This document shows, piece by piece, positions 47,496 to 59,495 of a stretch of 64,000 nucleotides of DNA. This stretch comes from Dysidea avara. Lineage: Eukaryota > Porifera > Demospongiae > Dictyoceratida > Dysideidae. A program made the position numbers and the translations under genes. Location of the stretch: NCBI RefSeq assembly GCF_963678975.1, contig NC_089274.1, positions 2,716,001 to 2,780,000 of the forward strand, given 5' to 3'. Position 1 is the first letter of the stretch; each line of letters begins with the position of its first letter. The notes beneath the pieces are model-generated. The model did no database searches, had not been told where the DNA came from, and saw only the letters and a program-made list of their open reading frames with translations.

Positions 47496-48348
47496 CTGGG
47501 GCGGATCTAGGATTTATAAAAGGGGGGGGCTAACTCAAGGTTATAATCTCTTGGGTAGAGGTATGCAAAGCATGCTGGAACTAGGGGAGTCTGGGGGCAT
47601 GCCCCCCAGGAAAATTTTGAAAAATAGATGCTAAAATACTGCAATTTGGAGACATTTCCACATAAAATTCATAATATTTTCTGCCTGTAGATATTTTATA
47701 TACTGCCTTTAGATTATAGGTATGGTCTCTGAAGCATTTTTCTAATGGAAAAGTTTGGGTAGGTACAGACAACCAAGTACATGATGCACCCTCTCACAAT
47801 TGCACAACACTGAATAGGTACATGTTAGAATAATAATGCTGAAAGTGGAAAATTTTGAAATTTGAACAATACAAGATTGAATCTGAGAGCATTTTCAATG
47901 GAAATTGTGTACCTGAATTAAGTATTGCCATACATATTAACTGCACAAGTAGATGAATGAAGCCCTTTAAACAGACCAATGTACTTCATTGTATGTATAG
48001 GTGCAGGCAGATTTGGAAAAATTCCATAACAGAACCAACTATATACATGTTTCCAGTGAATGTTCTATTAGAGTAGTTAGCTGACTGCTCTATTAGAGTA
48101 TCTCGATCTTGTACACCTCCAATGCTGATCCGGGTCCTTGTTGCATAAACTTTAGCATAAATCCACTGATAATACCTTGGAAAGATGTTTATAAGGTGGT
48201 TTTATTGGTATTTGTATTATTAGTGATCATATAATTATGCTAAGACAAAATTTCATTATAATACTCAGCATATTGATCAAGTAAAGCCTAAATATGATGG
48301 GGGGGGGGGCTTCAGCCCCCAAAGCCCCCCCCCCTGGATCCGCCCCTG
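47496..48348. mobile_element. CTGGGGCGGATC-type TIR element, 5 bp duplication
   Basis: Left CTGGGGCGGATCTAGG, right CTGGATCCGCCCCTG. Flanks TCTCG and TCTTG (one change). Internal GGGGGCATGCCCCCCAGGAA also appears near 60000. Motif CTCTATTAGAG twice (48061, 48083-48108). G and C homopolymers of 10-12 at the right end. Confidence 0.7.
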
Positions 48349-49285
48349 TCTTGTTCTACTCCAAAGTTATGATCATCATAAATTCCTCTTATCTGCCCTT
48401 GGGGTGTAAATTACCAATGTAAAGGTAACTTTATGAAATTTTACAGCTATTACAAATGATCATGTCTTTGGAACGAAATTACTGATTGACTTCAAATAAA
48501 AACCAAATTGTTTCTTTCAACAAGACCCTTAATTTGAAACAATGTTTTAATGGTGCAAAACAATGTCTGAGGGAGATAAAGACAAATATGATAAATATTC
48601 AATGTTAAAATAGCTGTAAAGGTCACACCAAAGGTCAAATATGCAATGGCACTATATCCAAAAATGAATGCCACTGGAAGTACAAACTGTGTGCTAAGTT
48701 TGGTGCTTTTCTCACAAAGTGCACAAATTCATCATACGTATTTATGCGCTATGCTGCTCTACTAATAAACTATTGTTAACCTTGATAGCCACAAAACCAG
48801 TTGATGAAATTAGTTATTGTGTCAGATTAATAACTGTTTCTTGTGAGAATGCCTGTGGGGGTAAACTATTGGCATTGGATTGGTATTGGCTGTTTCCACC
48901 CAAATGTATCGGTATCGGATCGGTAGTGAAAAAGTGGTATTGGTGCATCACTACCACTACAGAGAAGTATGTGAAAAACCTTATTTTCCCAGCATATATA
49001 TATACATCCCTGACCTGATGATGCATAATTCACCAGAACAAGGCTCTTTCTACCCTTTTCGTTTGTCCCAGAACAAAATCTAATATATCACGGGACTCAC
49101 CTGACATCAAGGAATCCAATAAACCAAACTGTGCTTCCATAAACTAAAGTATGTGGAAGTTATGGTGGTTTGTTTACAAGGTGATGTAATTTTTACTAAA
49201 AACAGGCAAAGCTATGCGGAATCCAGTAAATTTAACATTAATTTTGATATGAGACCTCAACGTATTGAGTAAAAGTACACTATGA
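48349..49285. other. Spacer between units L and R, part 2
   Basis: No gene. 48895-48953 looks like one hAT-type end (GGTATTGGTGCATCACTA). The rest is AT-rich. Confidence 0.4.
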
Positions 49286-49507
49286 TCAGCTATAAATTAC
49301 TTGATCATTCCATGTAAGATGCTCATCGATAGTTATGCTAAGATATTGTGTTGATGTTGTTTGCTTGATTTCTTGTCCTTGAATATAGTAATGCATAAGT
49401 ATGGGGTTAGTTTTATTGGATACTCTACTCACATTTTGTTGGATCAAAGTACATATTCCATCATTTCGCCCATTCTTTGGGAGAATTAAGATCTGCTTGT
49501 AAATTGT
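49286..49507 (-). pseudogene. LINE RT fragment, downstream half of a split LINE
   Basis: The minus strand reads LQADLNSPKEWAK, stop, WNMYFDPTKCE, then after a frameshift TNPILMHYYIQGQEIK and YLSITIDEHLTWNDQV. This is the RT thumb region of a CR1/Jockey-like LINE. The other half lies at 52851-53165. Removing unit R at A|T joins them in frame (VDDYHNLQADLNS). Confidence 0.85.
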
Positions 49508-49509
49508 GA

Positions 49510-50350
49510 TCAAGACACACGGTAGTGTGTCGTGCGGCCCAAGAAGCCGGCGCGCAACCCCGTGAGTATATTGACAGGAAGAAACAAAACGCAATTTTCG
49601 CATCTCTGTAGCTCTGTGCTGCCTTGATGAAACAAGACAAATTTTGCTGTGTACATTCCCTCCACCTTCAGCACTCCACATTCCAAATTTGAGCGAAATC
49701 GCTTCAGGCATTCCTGAGATATGCGACTTCAAAAATTGGCTTAGTTTCTTCGTTTTTTTTTTTTTCTTCTTATTTTTCTTCCTCTTTTCGCACACTTACA
49801 AAAACTGCTATAAAACGCGAACGCGTTATCCGATTGCCTTGAAATTTGGCACACAGAAGGGGGGGTATAAAGGCGCATCTCGGTACCAACTTTGGCTGGA
49901 ATACCATAAACAGACAAAGAGTTATGAGCGATTATGCACGAAAAATAACACCAATATGTTGTCACGCCTACAGGGTAAACCGCGTATGGGAAGAAGCTGA
50001 AAATCGGTGGGTGAATAGGTTAACTATTGAACCTCAAACCTTTTGTGGTTTGAAAGAAATCGAGCTAAAACCCAGGAAGATACAGCGAAAAAATCAACAG
50101 TGTGTAACAATTATGCAATCGAGATTAGCTAATTTTTTTATTTTATTATTATTATTATTATTATGCTTGCCACGCCTACCAGATAAACCACTCGGGGTAA
50201 TGCTTTGAAAATCGCTGTACAGATGGAGTTATCATCTTAGAAAGGCTCTTCAATGGTGTAGAAGAATCAGACTTAAAGCCACGGAGTTATAACACGAAAT
50301 CCAACTTGGTGTAGCAAGTGCGAGATCGAGATACTCTAATAGAGCAGTCA
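49510..50350 (-). repeat. Conserved 3' region of unit R
   Basis: Inverted match of 45957-46792, ending at the motif 50323-50350 (a second partial motif at 50352-50367). Confidence 0.75.
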
Positions 50351-50365
50351 TCCTAATAGAGCAGT

Positions 50366-52128
50366 CACCCTGAACAGAATTCAAGAGATCAGTTAGAAAT
50401 AAGTAACCTGTATAGAGATCAGCTACAAACAAATCACCCTGTAGAGAGTTCAGCTACAAACAATTCACCCTGTTCAGACATCAGTTAGAAGAAGTTTTCT
50501 TGTAGAGAGTTCAGTTACAAACAAATCACCCTGTTGAAAGATCAGCTAGAAGATGTCACCTTGTAGATAGTTCAGTTACAAAGAAACCACCATGTAGAGA
50601 ATTCAGCTACAAACTAGTGACCCTGTAGATACATCAGCTAGAAGAAGTTACCTTGTAGAGAGTTCAGCTACAAAGAAACCATTTTGTAAAGAGCTCAGCT
50701 GCAAACAAATCACCTATACAGAATTCAGCTACAAACAAATCATCCTGTAGAGAGATCAGCTAGAAGAAGTTACCTTGTAGATAGTTCAGCTACAAACAAT
50801 TCACCCTGTACAGAGCTCAGTTAAAAGAGGTTTCCTTGTAGAAAGTTCAGCTACAAACAAATCACCCTGTAGAGAGATAAGTAAGAAGAAGTTACCTTGT
50901 AGATCGTTCAGCTACAAACAATTCACCCTGTAAAGAGATCAACTAGAAGAAGTTACCTTGTAGAGAGTTCAGCTACAAAGAAACCATCATGTAGAGAATT
51001 CAGCTGCAAACAAATCATGTATAGAGAGTTCAGCTACAAACAAATCTCCCTGTAGAGAGTTCAGCTAGAAGAAGTTTCCTTGTAGAGAGTTCTGCTACAA
51101 ACAAATCACCCTGTAGAAAGATCAGCTAGAAGAAATCACCTTGTAGAGAGTTCAGCTTCAAAGAAACAATCATGTGAGAGTTCAGGTACAAACAAATTGT
51201 CCTGTAGAGAGATCAGCTAGAAGAAGTTACCTTGTAGAGAGTTCAGCTACAAAGAAACCATCATGTAGATAGTTCAGGTACAAACAAATCACCCTGTAGA
51301 AAGATCAGCTATAGAAGAAATCACCTTGTAGAGAGTTCAGCTACAAAGAATCTATCATGTAGAGAGTTCAACTACAACCAAATCACCCTGTAGAAAGATC
51401 AGCTATAGAAGAAATCACCTTGTAGAGAGTTCAGCTACAAAGAAACCATCATGTAGAGAGTTCAGCTGCAAACAAATCACCTGTAGAGAGTTAAGCTACA
51501 AACAAATCTCCCTGTAGAGAGATCAGCTAGAAGAAGTCACCTTGCAGGGAGTTCAGTTACAAAGAATTAAACCATGTAGAGAGTTCAGCTGCAAACAAAT
51601 CACCTGTAGAGAGATCAGCTAGAAACAAGTCACCTTGTAGAGAGTTCAGCTAGAAGAAGTCACATTGTAGAGCTACAAAGAAACTACCATGTAGAGTTCA
51701 GCTGCAAACAAATCACCCTGTAGAGAACTCAGCTACAAACAAATCGCCCTGTAGAAAGATTAGCTAGAAGAAGTTACCTTATAGGGAGTTCAGCTATGAA
51801 CAGATCACCCTGTAGAGAGTTCAGCTACAAACAAATCACCCTGTAGAGAGTTAAGTTACAAAGAAACCACCATGTAGAGAGTTCAGCTGCAAAAAAATCA
51901 ATCACTCTGTAGAGAGTTCAGCTAGAAGAAGTCACCTTGTAGAGAGTTAAGCTGCAAATAAATCACCCTGTACAGAATTCAGCTACAAACAAATCACCCT
52001 GTAGAAAGATCAGCTAGAAGAAGTTACCTTGTAGATCATTCAGCTACAAACAATTGACCCTGTAGAGAGAGCAATTAGAAGAAGTCACCATGTAGAGTGT
52101 TCAGTTACAAAGAAACCACCATGGAGAT
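50366..52128. repeat. Minisatellite of unit R, 30 bp unit, about 58 copies
   Basis: Inverse of the array in unit L (TCAGCTACAAACAAATCACC and CTGTAGAGAG-type words). 1.76 kb. Confidence 0.95.
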
Positions 52129-52144
52129 TTCTGTAATCAATATA

Positions 52145-52383
52145 TGTGACCGGATTTGCGAAAAGGGGTCTTCCACACACATCCAATTCCGTAAACGTTG
52201 GAGATCATAACTCAGTGTTCAAGTAACATATTAACCTGAAAATTTCACCATGTATTCAGCTATAGTGGTGCTCACCACTGCCCAAATATCAAGGCAATAG
52301 CTCTTTCCAATCTGAAGTTATCAATTGTCAAAGTTGGCAAATTGGATGTGTGTGGAAGACCCCTTTTCGCAAATGCGGTCAAA
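52145..52383. mobile_element. TGTGACC-type TIR element with TA duplication, copy 3
   Basis: Partner of 41636-41874 in unit R; the right end has small changes (GCGGTCAAA). Confidence 0.8.
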
Positions 52384-52530
52384 TATGTATTATACAGTAT
52401 ATATAATTTGTACATTTACTGATAAAATATTTAAAGTACATCTACTTCATCTTTTCTTCTTCCTGTAGCAAAGAAAAAAACGTAGGTTAAAAAAGTCCCA
52501 AAGCTGGTATACAAATACAAAAAGAAATGA

Positions 52531-52850
52531 AATCTAATCCAAAACAGCCAAGCTGTAAAAAAAGTGTGCGGCCCTCAGAAAGGCTATGGTGAAAAAAGAT
52601 GTGAAATCCAAGGTGGCCCAAGAAATGGCTGTGATGGTAGGTTAATGGTAAAAATTTTAATAATGACAATTTAGGTAAATTTTGTGAAGAGCCACAAAAA
52701 TTCACCTGAATTGTCTTTATTAAAATTTTTACCATTAACCTACCATCACAGCCATTTCTTGGCCGCCACCTTGGATTTCACATCTTTTTTCACCATAGCC
52801 TTTCTGAGGGCCGCACACTTTTTTTACAGCTTGGCTGTTTTGGATTAGAT
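52531..52850. repeat. Fold-back 5' region of unit R
   Basis: Inverted arms as in unit L, slightly shorter. Confidence 0.85.
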
Positions 52851-53165
52851 AGTCATCTACTGTTGTGTAAAGCAAAACAGTTTACTGACGGTTGTGTAAA
52901 ACATAAGAAAAGTAAGGGCCCCAAGATAGAGCCTTGTGGTATCCCAGAGCTACTTCAGCTGGATTACCGTGATGACCTCCAACAACAACTTGTTGTTTCT
53001 CTTAGAAAGAAAATCAGTTGGCCATGACAATAGTTGCCCACAAATACCATGATATTTAGTTTGTGCAATAAAAGGTTGCGATCCACTTTATCAAAAGCTT
53101 TAGAAAAGTCCAGGAACATAACATCAGTTTGTAAGTCATCATTCATATTCTTGAATAACCTGATA
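52851..53165 (-). pseudogene. LINE RT fragment, upstream half of a split LINE
   Basis: The minus strand reads TDVMFLDFSKAFDKVDRNLL, a frameshift, then SERN/FLRETT-like and a degenerate GIPQGSILGPLLFL. This is the RT palm of a CR1/Jockey-like LINE. It ends at 52851, where unit R was inserted, and continues at 49507. The FADD region seems deleted. Confidence 0.8.
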
Positions 53166-53239
53166 GCTTAATGTAAGTATTTTATAATTTCATGGCTGCC
53201 CTACGAATTTGAGATTACTTAACCTTGGAAAGTACCGTA

Positions 53240-53595
53240 GTAAGGCCACTCCAAATAAATTCTCTGTTTCCTGTCCACCGCCTGCTTCTGGTTGCCGTGG
53301 CTCTGAATGTTCTGTTATTCTGTTCATCCTTGCATACTCTACAGCTCAGTAAAAGCCATCTTGTAACTGTGTCAGCTCACATGTCTGCAATGCTATCAAG
53401 TTGGCACAAATTCACGTTTGTGTTATTTTTGCAACTTAAAAAGAAGATACAGTTAAGCATGCCTTTATGCAGTTGTGCCAGGCAAATAATGGCTTGAAAA
53501 GCTGCCAATCTTATAGTGGAATAATGAAATGGACCACCCACCTGCATGCCTGAGTCCAGGCTGAGAAACAGGGAATTTGTTTGGAGTGGCCTTAC
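53240..53595. mobile_element. GTAAGGCCACTCC-type TIR element, copy 2
   Basis: Ends GTAAGGCCACTCCAAATAAA and the inverse (TTTGTTTGGAGTGGCCTTAC). Relative to the copy at 20618 it is inverted (CTTGAAAAGCTGCCAATCTT is shared). Confidence 0.75.
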
Positions 53596-54414
53596 CAGCA
53601 GGGATCACCACTACACTCATATGAAAACATAGAGGGATAATAAATAGTCTGTAGGAAGTGTTTTCCTGCATAACATGTCATTTACTGCTGCAAGTAACAC
53701 TTTAGTCTTATCTTAGAACAAAAGCTTGGCCTTATCGGCATCAGTCATGACATATTGACAGAGCTGAGTGATTGTGACATTTTGCTACTTTCACAATAGT
53801 ATATCATGATTATGATAAGTATCACGATGTTATAACTCACATGTGTCAATAGCATCATGTATGCACAACTTTGTATATGAATCATTTATTTTTACAATCA
53901 TGGTGAAATTCTGTACAACTGTTCAACACAATTAAGGCCATAGGTAGTTACAGTTTAATACAAACAGAATATATCCTACGGTTTCTAACAGGTAAACTTT
54001 AAACTACGTAGTAATATTTATTCATACAATGAACTGTATCAGGCTTGTTTTCCAGATCTGGTTCTTCCATAACAGTATGCACCACCATTTTGAATTTGCT
54101 AATATACATTTGTGACATCACAATTATTTATAATGCATATCAACATTACGATGTTCAGAGACAATGACGATTAATCCCACAATTGATATAATCTCCATAT
54201 CAACAGCTCTCTATCATCGTTATAAGCAAGGTAGAGGTGTAGCAGCTACATATGATCAAAAGTGAACTTGTAGCAGTGATTTTGTACGGGCTGTACTGGC
54301 AGTTAGACATTCTCCCCCACATGCATGCATTCACACATGGTGGTGTGGATGACTGTACTGTTAGAGTTATTGATTGCTTTATTAGAGTATCTCAATTGTT
54401 TGGTTACCAGGAGA
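53596..54414. other. Intergenic, no gene seen
   Basis: AT-rich. A CTTTATTAGAG-type motif at 54371-54398 lies just before the element at 54415. Confidence 0.4.
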
Positions 54415-54670
54415 CATAGGCATAGCAACCCGGGGGGGTCAAGGGGGCTCCAGGCCCCTTGTGATTTTCTGATTGTAAGTTGCAAAAATATCGAGATACT
54501 CTAATATAGTATTCAGAGAAGCAATGTAGCAATTGTAGATAAGGAATTTTTGTAGTTTCTGGGAGGGCAGCCATTTTTAGGAGGTGTCAATCTTTTTTTT
54601 TTTTGCTCTTCAACACTGCCCTACCAAACTGAGAGTCTAGAGCCCCCTATCTAATTTTACTACACCTATG
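54415..54670. mobile_element. CATAGGCATAG-type TIR element, 5 bp duplication
   Basis: Perfect duplication GGAGA (54410-54414, 54671-54675). Ends CATAGGCATAGCAA and CTACACCTATG. Contains the CTCTAATA motif (54490-54514) and a version of the GGGAGGGCAGCCATTTTTAG ... TCTTCAAC module. Confidence 0.7.
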
Positions 54671-54675
54671 GGAGA

Positions 54676-55987
54676 GAAGAATGCTCCTGGCTATACCCCG
54701 TAGAAATATCATGGGTTCAAGCACTGATGCCAGAGAGAGCTTTACTATATGATTACGTACATTCAAAGTAGATGCTACTGTAGGTGCCTCAGGTAACTGC
54801 ATGTGGTGCACATTAATTCTGTCTTCTGAAAATCGTGTTGCTCTTTGCAGATAATGTTACAGTGAGCAAGATAAGTAGATATAGATGAGTCAACAGTGTA
54901 GCTTCTAACAAGTATACAATTGATCTATAGTTAGTAGTGATCTAATAAAGACATTCCTTCACAATTTTTCAAAATATGGAAAAGGTGCTTAATATTTATA
55001 TATTCATTGTTTGATGATCCTATAGATTTTACATGCATAATGATGCACATGTACTGTGATTATCCACACATTTTTTTAGAAATTAACTGCCTATTGGTAG
55101 CCTTATTTACCCTGGATTGTCTTGCATATGTGATTGCATAGTCCAGCTATGACTGTGGTTTTGCAATTGTATGTGTACTGTCACATGAACTACAGAGACA
55201 TTGATTTTGTTTAGCCTGGTCTTTCATTGTTGGTTCCAACATGAACTTCACTTTGAAACATATTTTCACCCTTAGAACATTGTGTTGCAGTATAGCTTTT
55301 AAAGTTTTCAAACACTCTTCATCATCTAGTTCTTTGAACTGCTCACAATGAAAGCATCTCAAAGGACCATTTTGCAAGGTCATTTATTTTGTTTTCATTC
55401 AACATAAGTGGTGAATGTGTAATGACATATTAAAAGCAATCTCGTAGGAGTATTAGCTACTTAAAGTGGAAGGGGTGGAACATTAATCATAAAATGGTGC
55501 TAGTCTCACTATCAGTTTTATGATCTTAATAATCTGAATGAACAGTTGGTTGTTCTAACATAACAGTCCCCATGACTTTCTGTGGTTGGTTATTTAAATT
55601 CTTTGCATGCTGTTGTATGTGACATTTGAATGGTGTTGATGTTAGCTAAGCCCATGTCAACTTAATTAGTTGTTTTTTTAAGGACCCGACCGGCATACCT
55701 TTTATGAGTGATAAATTTTCATAAGTGAAAATCAATTAAAGTATCACTATAAATACTAAGCATAAGCCTCATATACTTTCCAAAGCATGCACAAGCAAAA
55801 TATCTTCTCAAAACACATTATGGCTGAAAACAAGGTATATTATTTTGTGGGGACCATACTTGTATTTTGTTATATCTGCATATTTTAAATTCACCAACTG
55901 TATCTTCTTGAGATTTTGTTTGTGAAACAACTAATCAAATTTAATCTGTATTTATAGGTATGAATTGAATTACATTTGTTATCACTA
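54676..55987. other. Intergenic; one weak frame
   Basis: The only frame of note is minus-strand 55147-55383 (78 residues, CFHCEQFKELDDEECLKTLK, seven Cys). It could be a small exon, but no splice sites or family support it. Confidence 0.3.
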
Positions 55988-56319
55988 TAGTCTGTTTGCG
56001 TTCACCTGAGCCCTCGTTTCTTGTTAATAACTCTTGTTATATGGGCCAGCTGCCCAAACATTTAGTAGCGCTGTGAAGCCCTTTAAACGCCGGAAACGTT
56101 AATCAAAAAAGCGCTTTGATACAGGGAAAACCAATTGAGTTATGAGGTTTTAAAAATATCCCATACATTTAGTATGGATGATTCAGGCGTGCAAACATGT
56201 TTACAACATAAAAATATGCTTGTTCCAGTACAAAACCATTGGGAGTGAACACATGTTCACCTCTTTGATATTACTATATTTGGCAGGGACTCAGGTGAAC
56301 GCGTGCCGACTATAAATTC
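55988..56319. mobile_element. TIR element, CGTTCACCTGAG ends
   Basis: Left ATAGTCTGTTTGCGTTCACC and inverted right ATAGTCGGCACGCGTTCACC, then TGAG. About 330 bp, non-coding. The flanks give no clear duplication. Confidence 0.6.
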
Positions 56320-56537
56320 AGCAAGGTTCAGACTTCTACAAAATTTGAAAATTAAAGTTCAACTTAAAAAAGTTTTTTTTTTGTTGTTGTTGCATGGAAG
56401 ACTGAAATTCTTAAATTTTCAAGTTAATAATATAATGTTGTAGCTTGTCAAAACCTTCTGGATTGTAAGATTTTTATAATAGTTTCAAAAATGTGAGTTG
56501 GAGGCTATTTGACCACCCAAATATAAATTTCTGTGTA

Positions 56538-57142
56538 TGTGACCTGCTGAGCAAAAACTGGCTGTTTTTTGCACATTCCTAGCTCGAATTCCATTTTATT
56601 GTTTTTCTGTTATCTGTAGTAACAAAGGAGTGGACAGCCAAAGTTTCAGCCTTTTGTGATGAGTAGTCTTGGAGTTATAGTGCTAGACAGTTGGAACAGG
56701 AATAAACTCGATTTATACAGCAACAATATGGCAAATATAATGCAGGCGCTTTTAAACTCATGACTGAATGAAACAAACTACGAAGATGGTTTTTGGCTCA
56801 GTCTGTTCACCATGAACTGGCACATTGATCAAGGTATAGTGTTTTCCATGTATGTCCCCATGTGTACAAAGAAGTAGGCAATTTCAACAATTAAATGATG
56901 ATGGTAAATATTTCTATGGCATTGTAAATAAGTGAAACAAAGAATTTCTTAGTCCCATGCAATGAACAGGAGAATCTGGTGATGATAGGTTTTATTGATT
57001 TGAGCTTTGTTTCAGTGTATACTGAAGCAATTAAAACGTGTATAAATTCTTATGTAGCACGCATATTTCTACCTGGTTTATTTCAATACATTTTTATAGC
57101 AATTTTGTGAAAACAGCTGGTTTTCACTCAGCAGGTCATGCA
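56538..57142. mobile_element. TGTGACC-type TIR element, diverged member
   Basis: Ends TGTGACCTGCTGAG and CTCAGCAGGTCA, followed inwards by AAAAACTGGCTGTTTT and AAAACAGCTGGTTTT. Flanked by TA. It shares the first seven bases with the TGTGACCGG elements. The right boundary is approximate. Confidence 0.6.
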
Positions 57143-57162
57143 TATATACATATATATATATA

Positions 57163-58652
57163 TAGTGTAAGCAATCAATTATCAGCCTGGTTGTATGCCA
57201 GCCTACCGGAATCTCGTTTAGAACAAGATATACACAAACTTTTTATACCCAGTGATAGGCAATTTAATACTCTAGGTGTACACAATCTACCAGCGTTCAA
57301 GGCGGTAGCATTCGTCAGCAGCATCCAGCCAAAGGCAGTGATGTAAGGCATCAGTTATGGTTGGTAAACATCATTTATCAGCCACTCGATAACTTGTGCA
57401 CATCAATTATCATCCTATTTGAAGTATTTTGCTTGGCATCCACACAAAATTCAAAATTAAATCCTGCCAGTAGTGCAAAATAGTCTACCAGTAATTCCAC
57501 CAAAATTTCATGTATGTCTATATGCTTGATTTTCAAAATACACTCAAATCAATTTCTAATAAAACAATCACTCAAGTATTTTAACACTTTAAACACAATA
57601 CAAAATGAATTTAATAGATTTAATAGAACAATTGCTTCATCCATAATGTAACAAAGGTCAACAGAATAATCTTGGTGCCACTGGGCTCAGTTTTAGCTAG
57701 TTTGTTTCCTGCTATCCAGCAATCTACTCATGCAATGACGTATAAGCTCTTTATACATAAATGATAACTGAAAACACTGTGATGGGTGTCTTATCCACTT
57801 GTTCCTGTGCAGTGTAACATGTTCAATACTTGACAGCTGGTTACAAGGTTCCAAACTTCTAAATATAATGTATATACAGTCAATTATGCCTGAAAGTGAA
57901 TGTACTTTTATTTGTAAATACTCTTCCAGCCTACCATTGCTTATGTAGGTAATTCTCCTGTTGTCTAAAGGATGTAGATAGCCTCACAAGACTTTGCTGT
58001 GATTCACCTTGCTTTAAGAACTGTTTCTTTCTAGGCAGCTCCATTACTCATCACTTCTAACTACCACAAGAGATCTTTCCGTCTTCTTTGTCCACATAAA
58101 CAATTCATGACGGCTGTCATTGTACAGCCACTAATCCATGATGATTAAAACTACCTTTAGCAGTCCACAAGACACAAATTCCAAGTTAAATAAAATTAAT
58201 AGTGACTATCTTGTAAACAGACATGTGCGATTGTAAACAAACATTATTCCACCTGGAAGCGTGATTATTCTGGCACAGACAATCACTAGAGATTTTAAAA
58301 CGATTTCAGCCTGTCCCTTCTTAGCTTGAACATCTTGTGTAGGGTTCAGTGTGCTTTATAACAAAAGAAACAACACGGATTAAGTTCAGTATGCTACAAA
58401 CATCATTTTCATGGCAAGAATATCAGACTGGCGTAACAATTAAAAGTAAGCTATACACAAACCACTCATCATTAACCAACAGTCACACGTAATAGAGGTT
58501 GATTGTAGCTGGTAGAAGAACAAAACAAAGCAGCACGAGGCATCGTAGTGTTCTGAAGTTCCATGTTTTAATCCAGATTCTATAGGATGATAATAGACAC
58601 TGTTTTGGCTGATAATAAATAGATGTCGGTCGATAATTGATTGCTTACGCTA
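57163..58652. mobile_element. TIR element of 1.5 kb, GTAAGCAATCAATTATC ends
   Basis: Left TAGTGTAAGCAATCAATTAT and inverted right TAGCGTAAGCAATCAATTAT. Related words (CATCAGTTATGG, CATCAATTATCATCC) recur near the left end. No transposase. Boundaries within a (TA)n run are uncertain. Confidence 0.55.
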
Positions 58653-58782
58653 TGTAGTGGCGGAGAGGGGTGGAATAACTTACATTTATTCAACCGAACA
58701 GTTATTACAGTTTTAAGGAACGAATATATAAACAGCATCTTTTGGAAAATGAGACTTTTGTTATTTGGTAATTTGTATAGTC

Positions 58783-59495
58783 CAGCGTTGAAACCGGGTA
58801 GGGTCATCCGGGTCATCCTGGCCTGACCCGGTTTACAAATTATCCCGGTCTGACCCGGATTGGATCACGTGAGAAACGAAATTGATCGTTTGGCGACGTG
58901 GAACCTATAAACGCTAGTCGCGTAGCTCTTTCATGAGCCACGCCCACTTATCGCGTTACAAACGTACGTTCAGCCACGCCCATTTATTAGTAAGTGCAGT
59001 CTGTAGCATGAAACTGTGTCCGTTTCTGTCTGCAAGGTTACGTGGAGCCACGCCCACTAATCGATTAATGTATGAGTTGTATATAGTCTAGGTCTAGTCT
59101 TGCATGCAGCAGGATATTAAGTACTTTTGTGAGCCACACCCATTTTAATATATTGGGAAATTGCAATACTAAGTATGTATGAAGCCACACCCAATTGCTG
59201 TCTGTAAACTCACAGTATAGCTACGTGGAACCAAACCCACTGACTGATTTTAAATTATAAACTTACCGGCTTAGTTATCACATAACTACTCGTTTACTAA
59301 ACACGAATCGAACGCTCAAAACGTAGTCTCGCTCGCTCGAGAATACCCGAAACATAGCTCTTATCGCGCGCCTCGGCTTAATTTAATGCGGGTCACATCC
59401 GGGTCTGACCCGGATTGCTATCCGGGTCTGACCCGGATTGCTATCCGGGTCAGTGGGTCATCCGGGTCAGCAGTAGTGACCCGGTTTCAACGCTG
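58783..59495. mobile_element. hAT-like element, CAGCGTTGAAACCGGGT ends, copy 2
   Basis: Perfect 8 bp duplication GTATAGTC (58775-58782, 59496-59503). Subterminal GACCCGGATTGCTATCCGGG-type repeats. The interior has six diverging copies of AGCCACGCCCA (58938 to 59227). Confidence 0.9.

Larger units (their letters stand above)
49510..52849 (-). mobile_element. Helitron-like unit R (3.3 kb) with minisatellite, inserted in a LINE
   Basis: On the minus strand it starts TCTAATCCAAAACAGCC (52849) and ends with the hairpin GACACAC-TACC-GTGTGTC and TTGA (49510). It is flanked by A (52850) and T (49509). The LINE halves on either side rejoin in frame without loss or duplication, which defines both ends exactly. 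Same family and order as unit L, but the minisatellite is less than half as long and has no mitochondrial insert. Confidence 0.8.

Noticed and set aside
38279-48953. One 10.7 kb hAT element with CAGTGATGCACC ends
   Set aside because: The flanking 8 bp differ (ATTTTACA and CCACTACA), and the interval contains several unrelated complete insertions. These are probably two separate broken ends.
46108-50208. Genes in the 0.8 kb conserved blocks (frames of 118-169 codons)
   Set aside because: Frames overlap on both strands, shift between the two copies and include the A-rich tract (poly-Lys). Kept only as a question in the findings.
41895-52128. CRISPR-like array or repeat protein gene
   Set aside because: There are no unique spacers between repeats; all units are variants of one 30 bp sequence. 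The frames exist only because 30 is divisible by three and are broken by stops.
41165-52850. Giant genomic palindrome or assembly artefact (inverted arms of 5.6 and 3.3 kb)
   Set aside because: Each arm is a complete element with TC...hairpin-TTGA ends between A and T, and the right one splits a LINE cleanly. Two independent insertions in opposite orientation explain the symmetry.
55147-55383. Cys-rich zinc-binding protein
   Set aside because: Short, with no splice support, no repeat of the pattern nearby and no family match that I can name.
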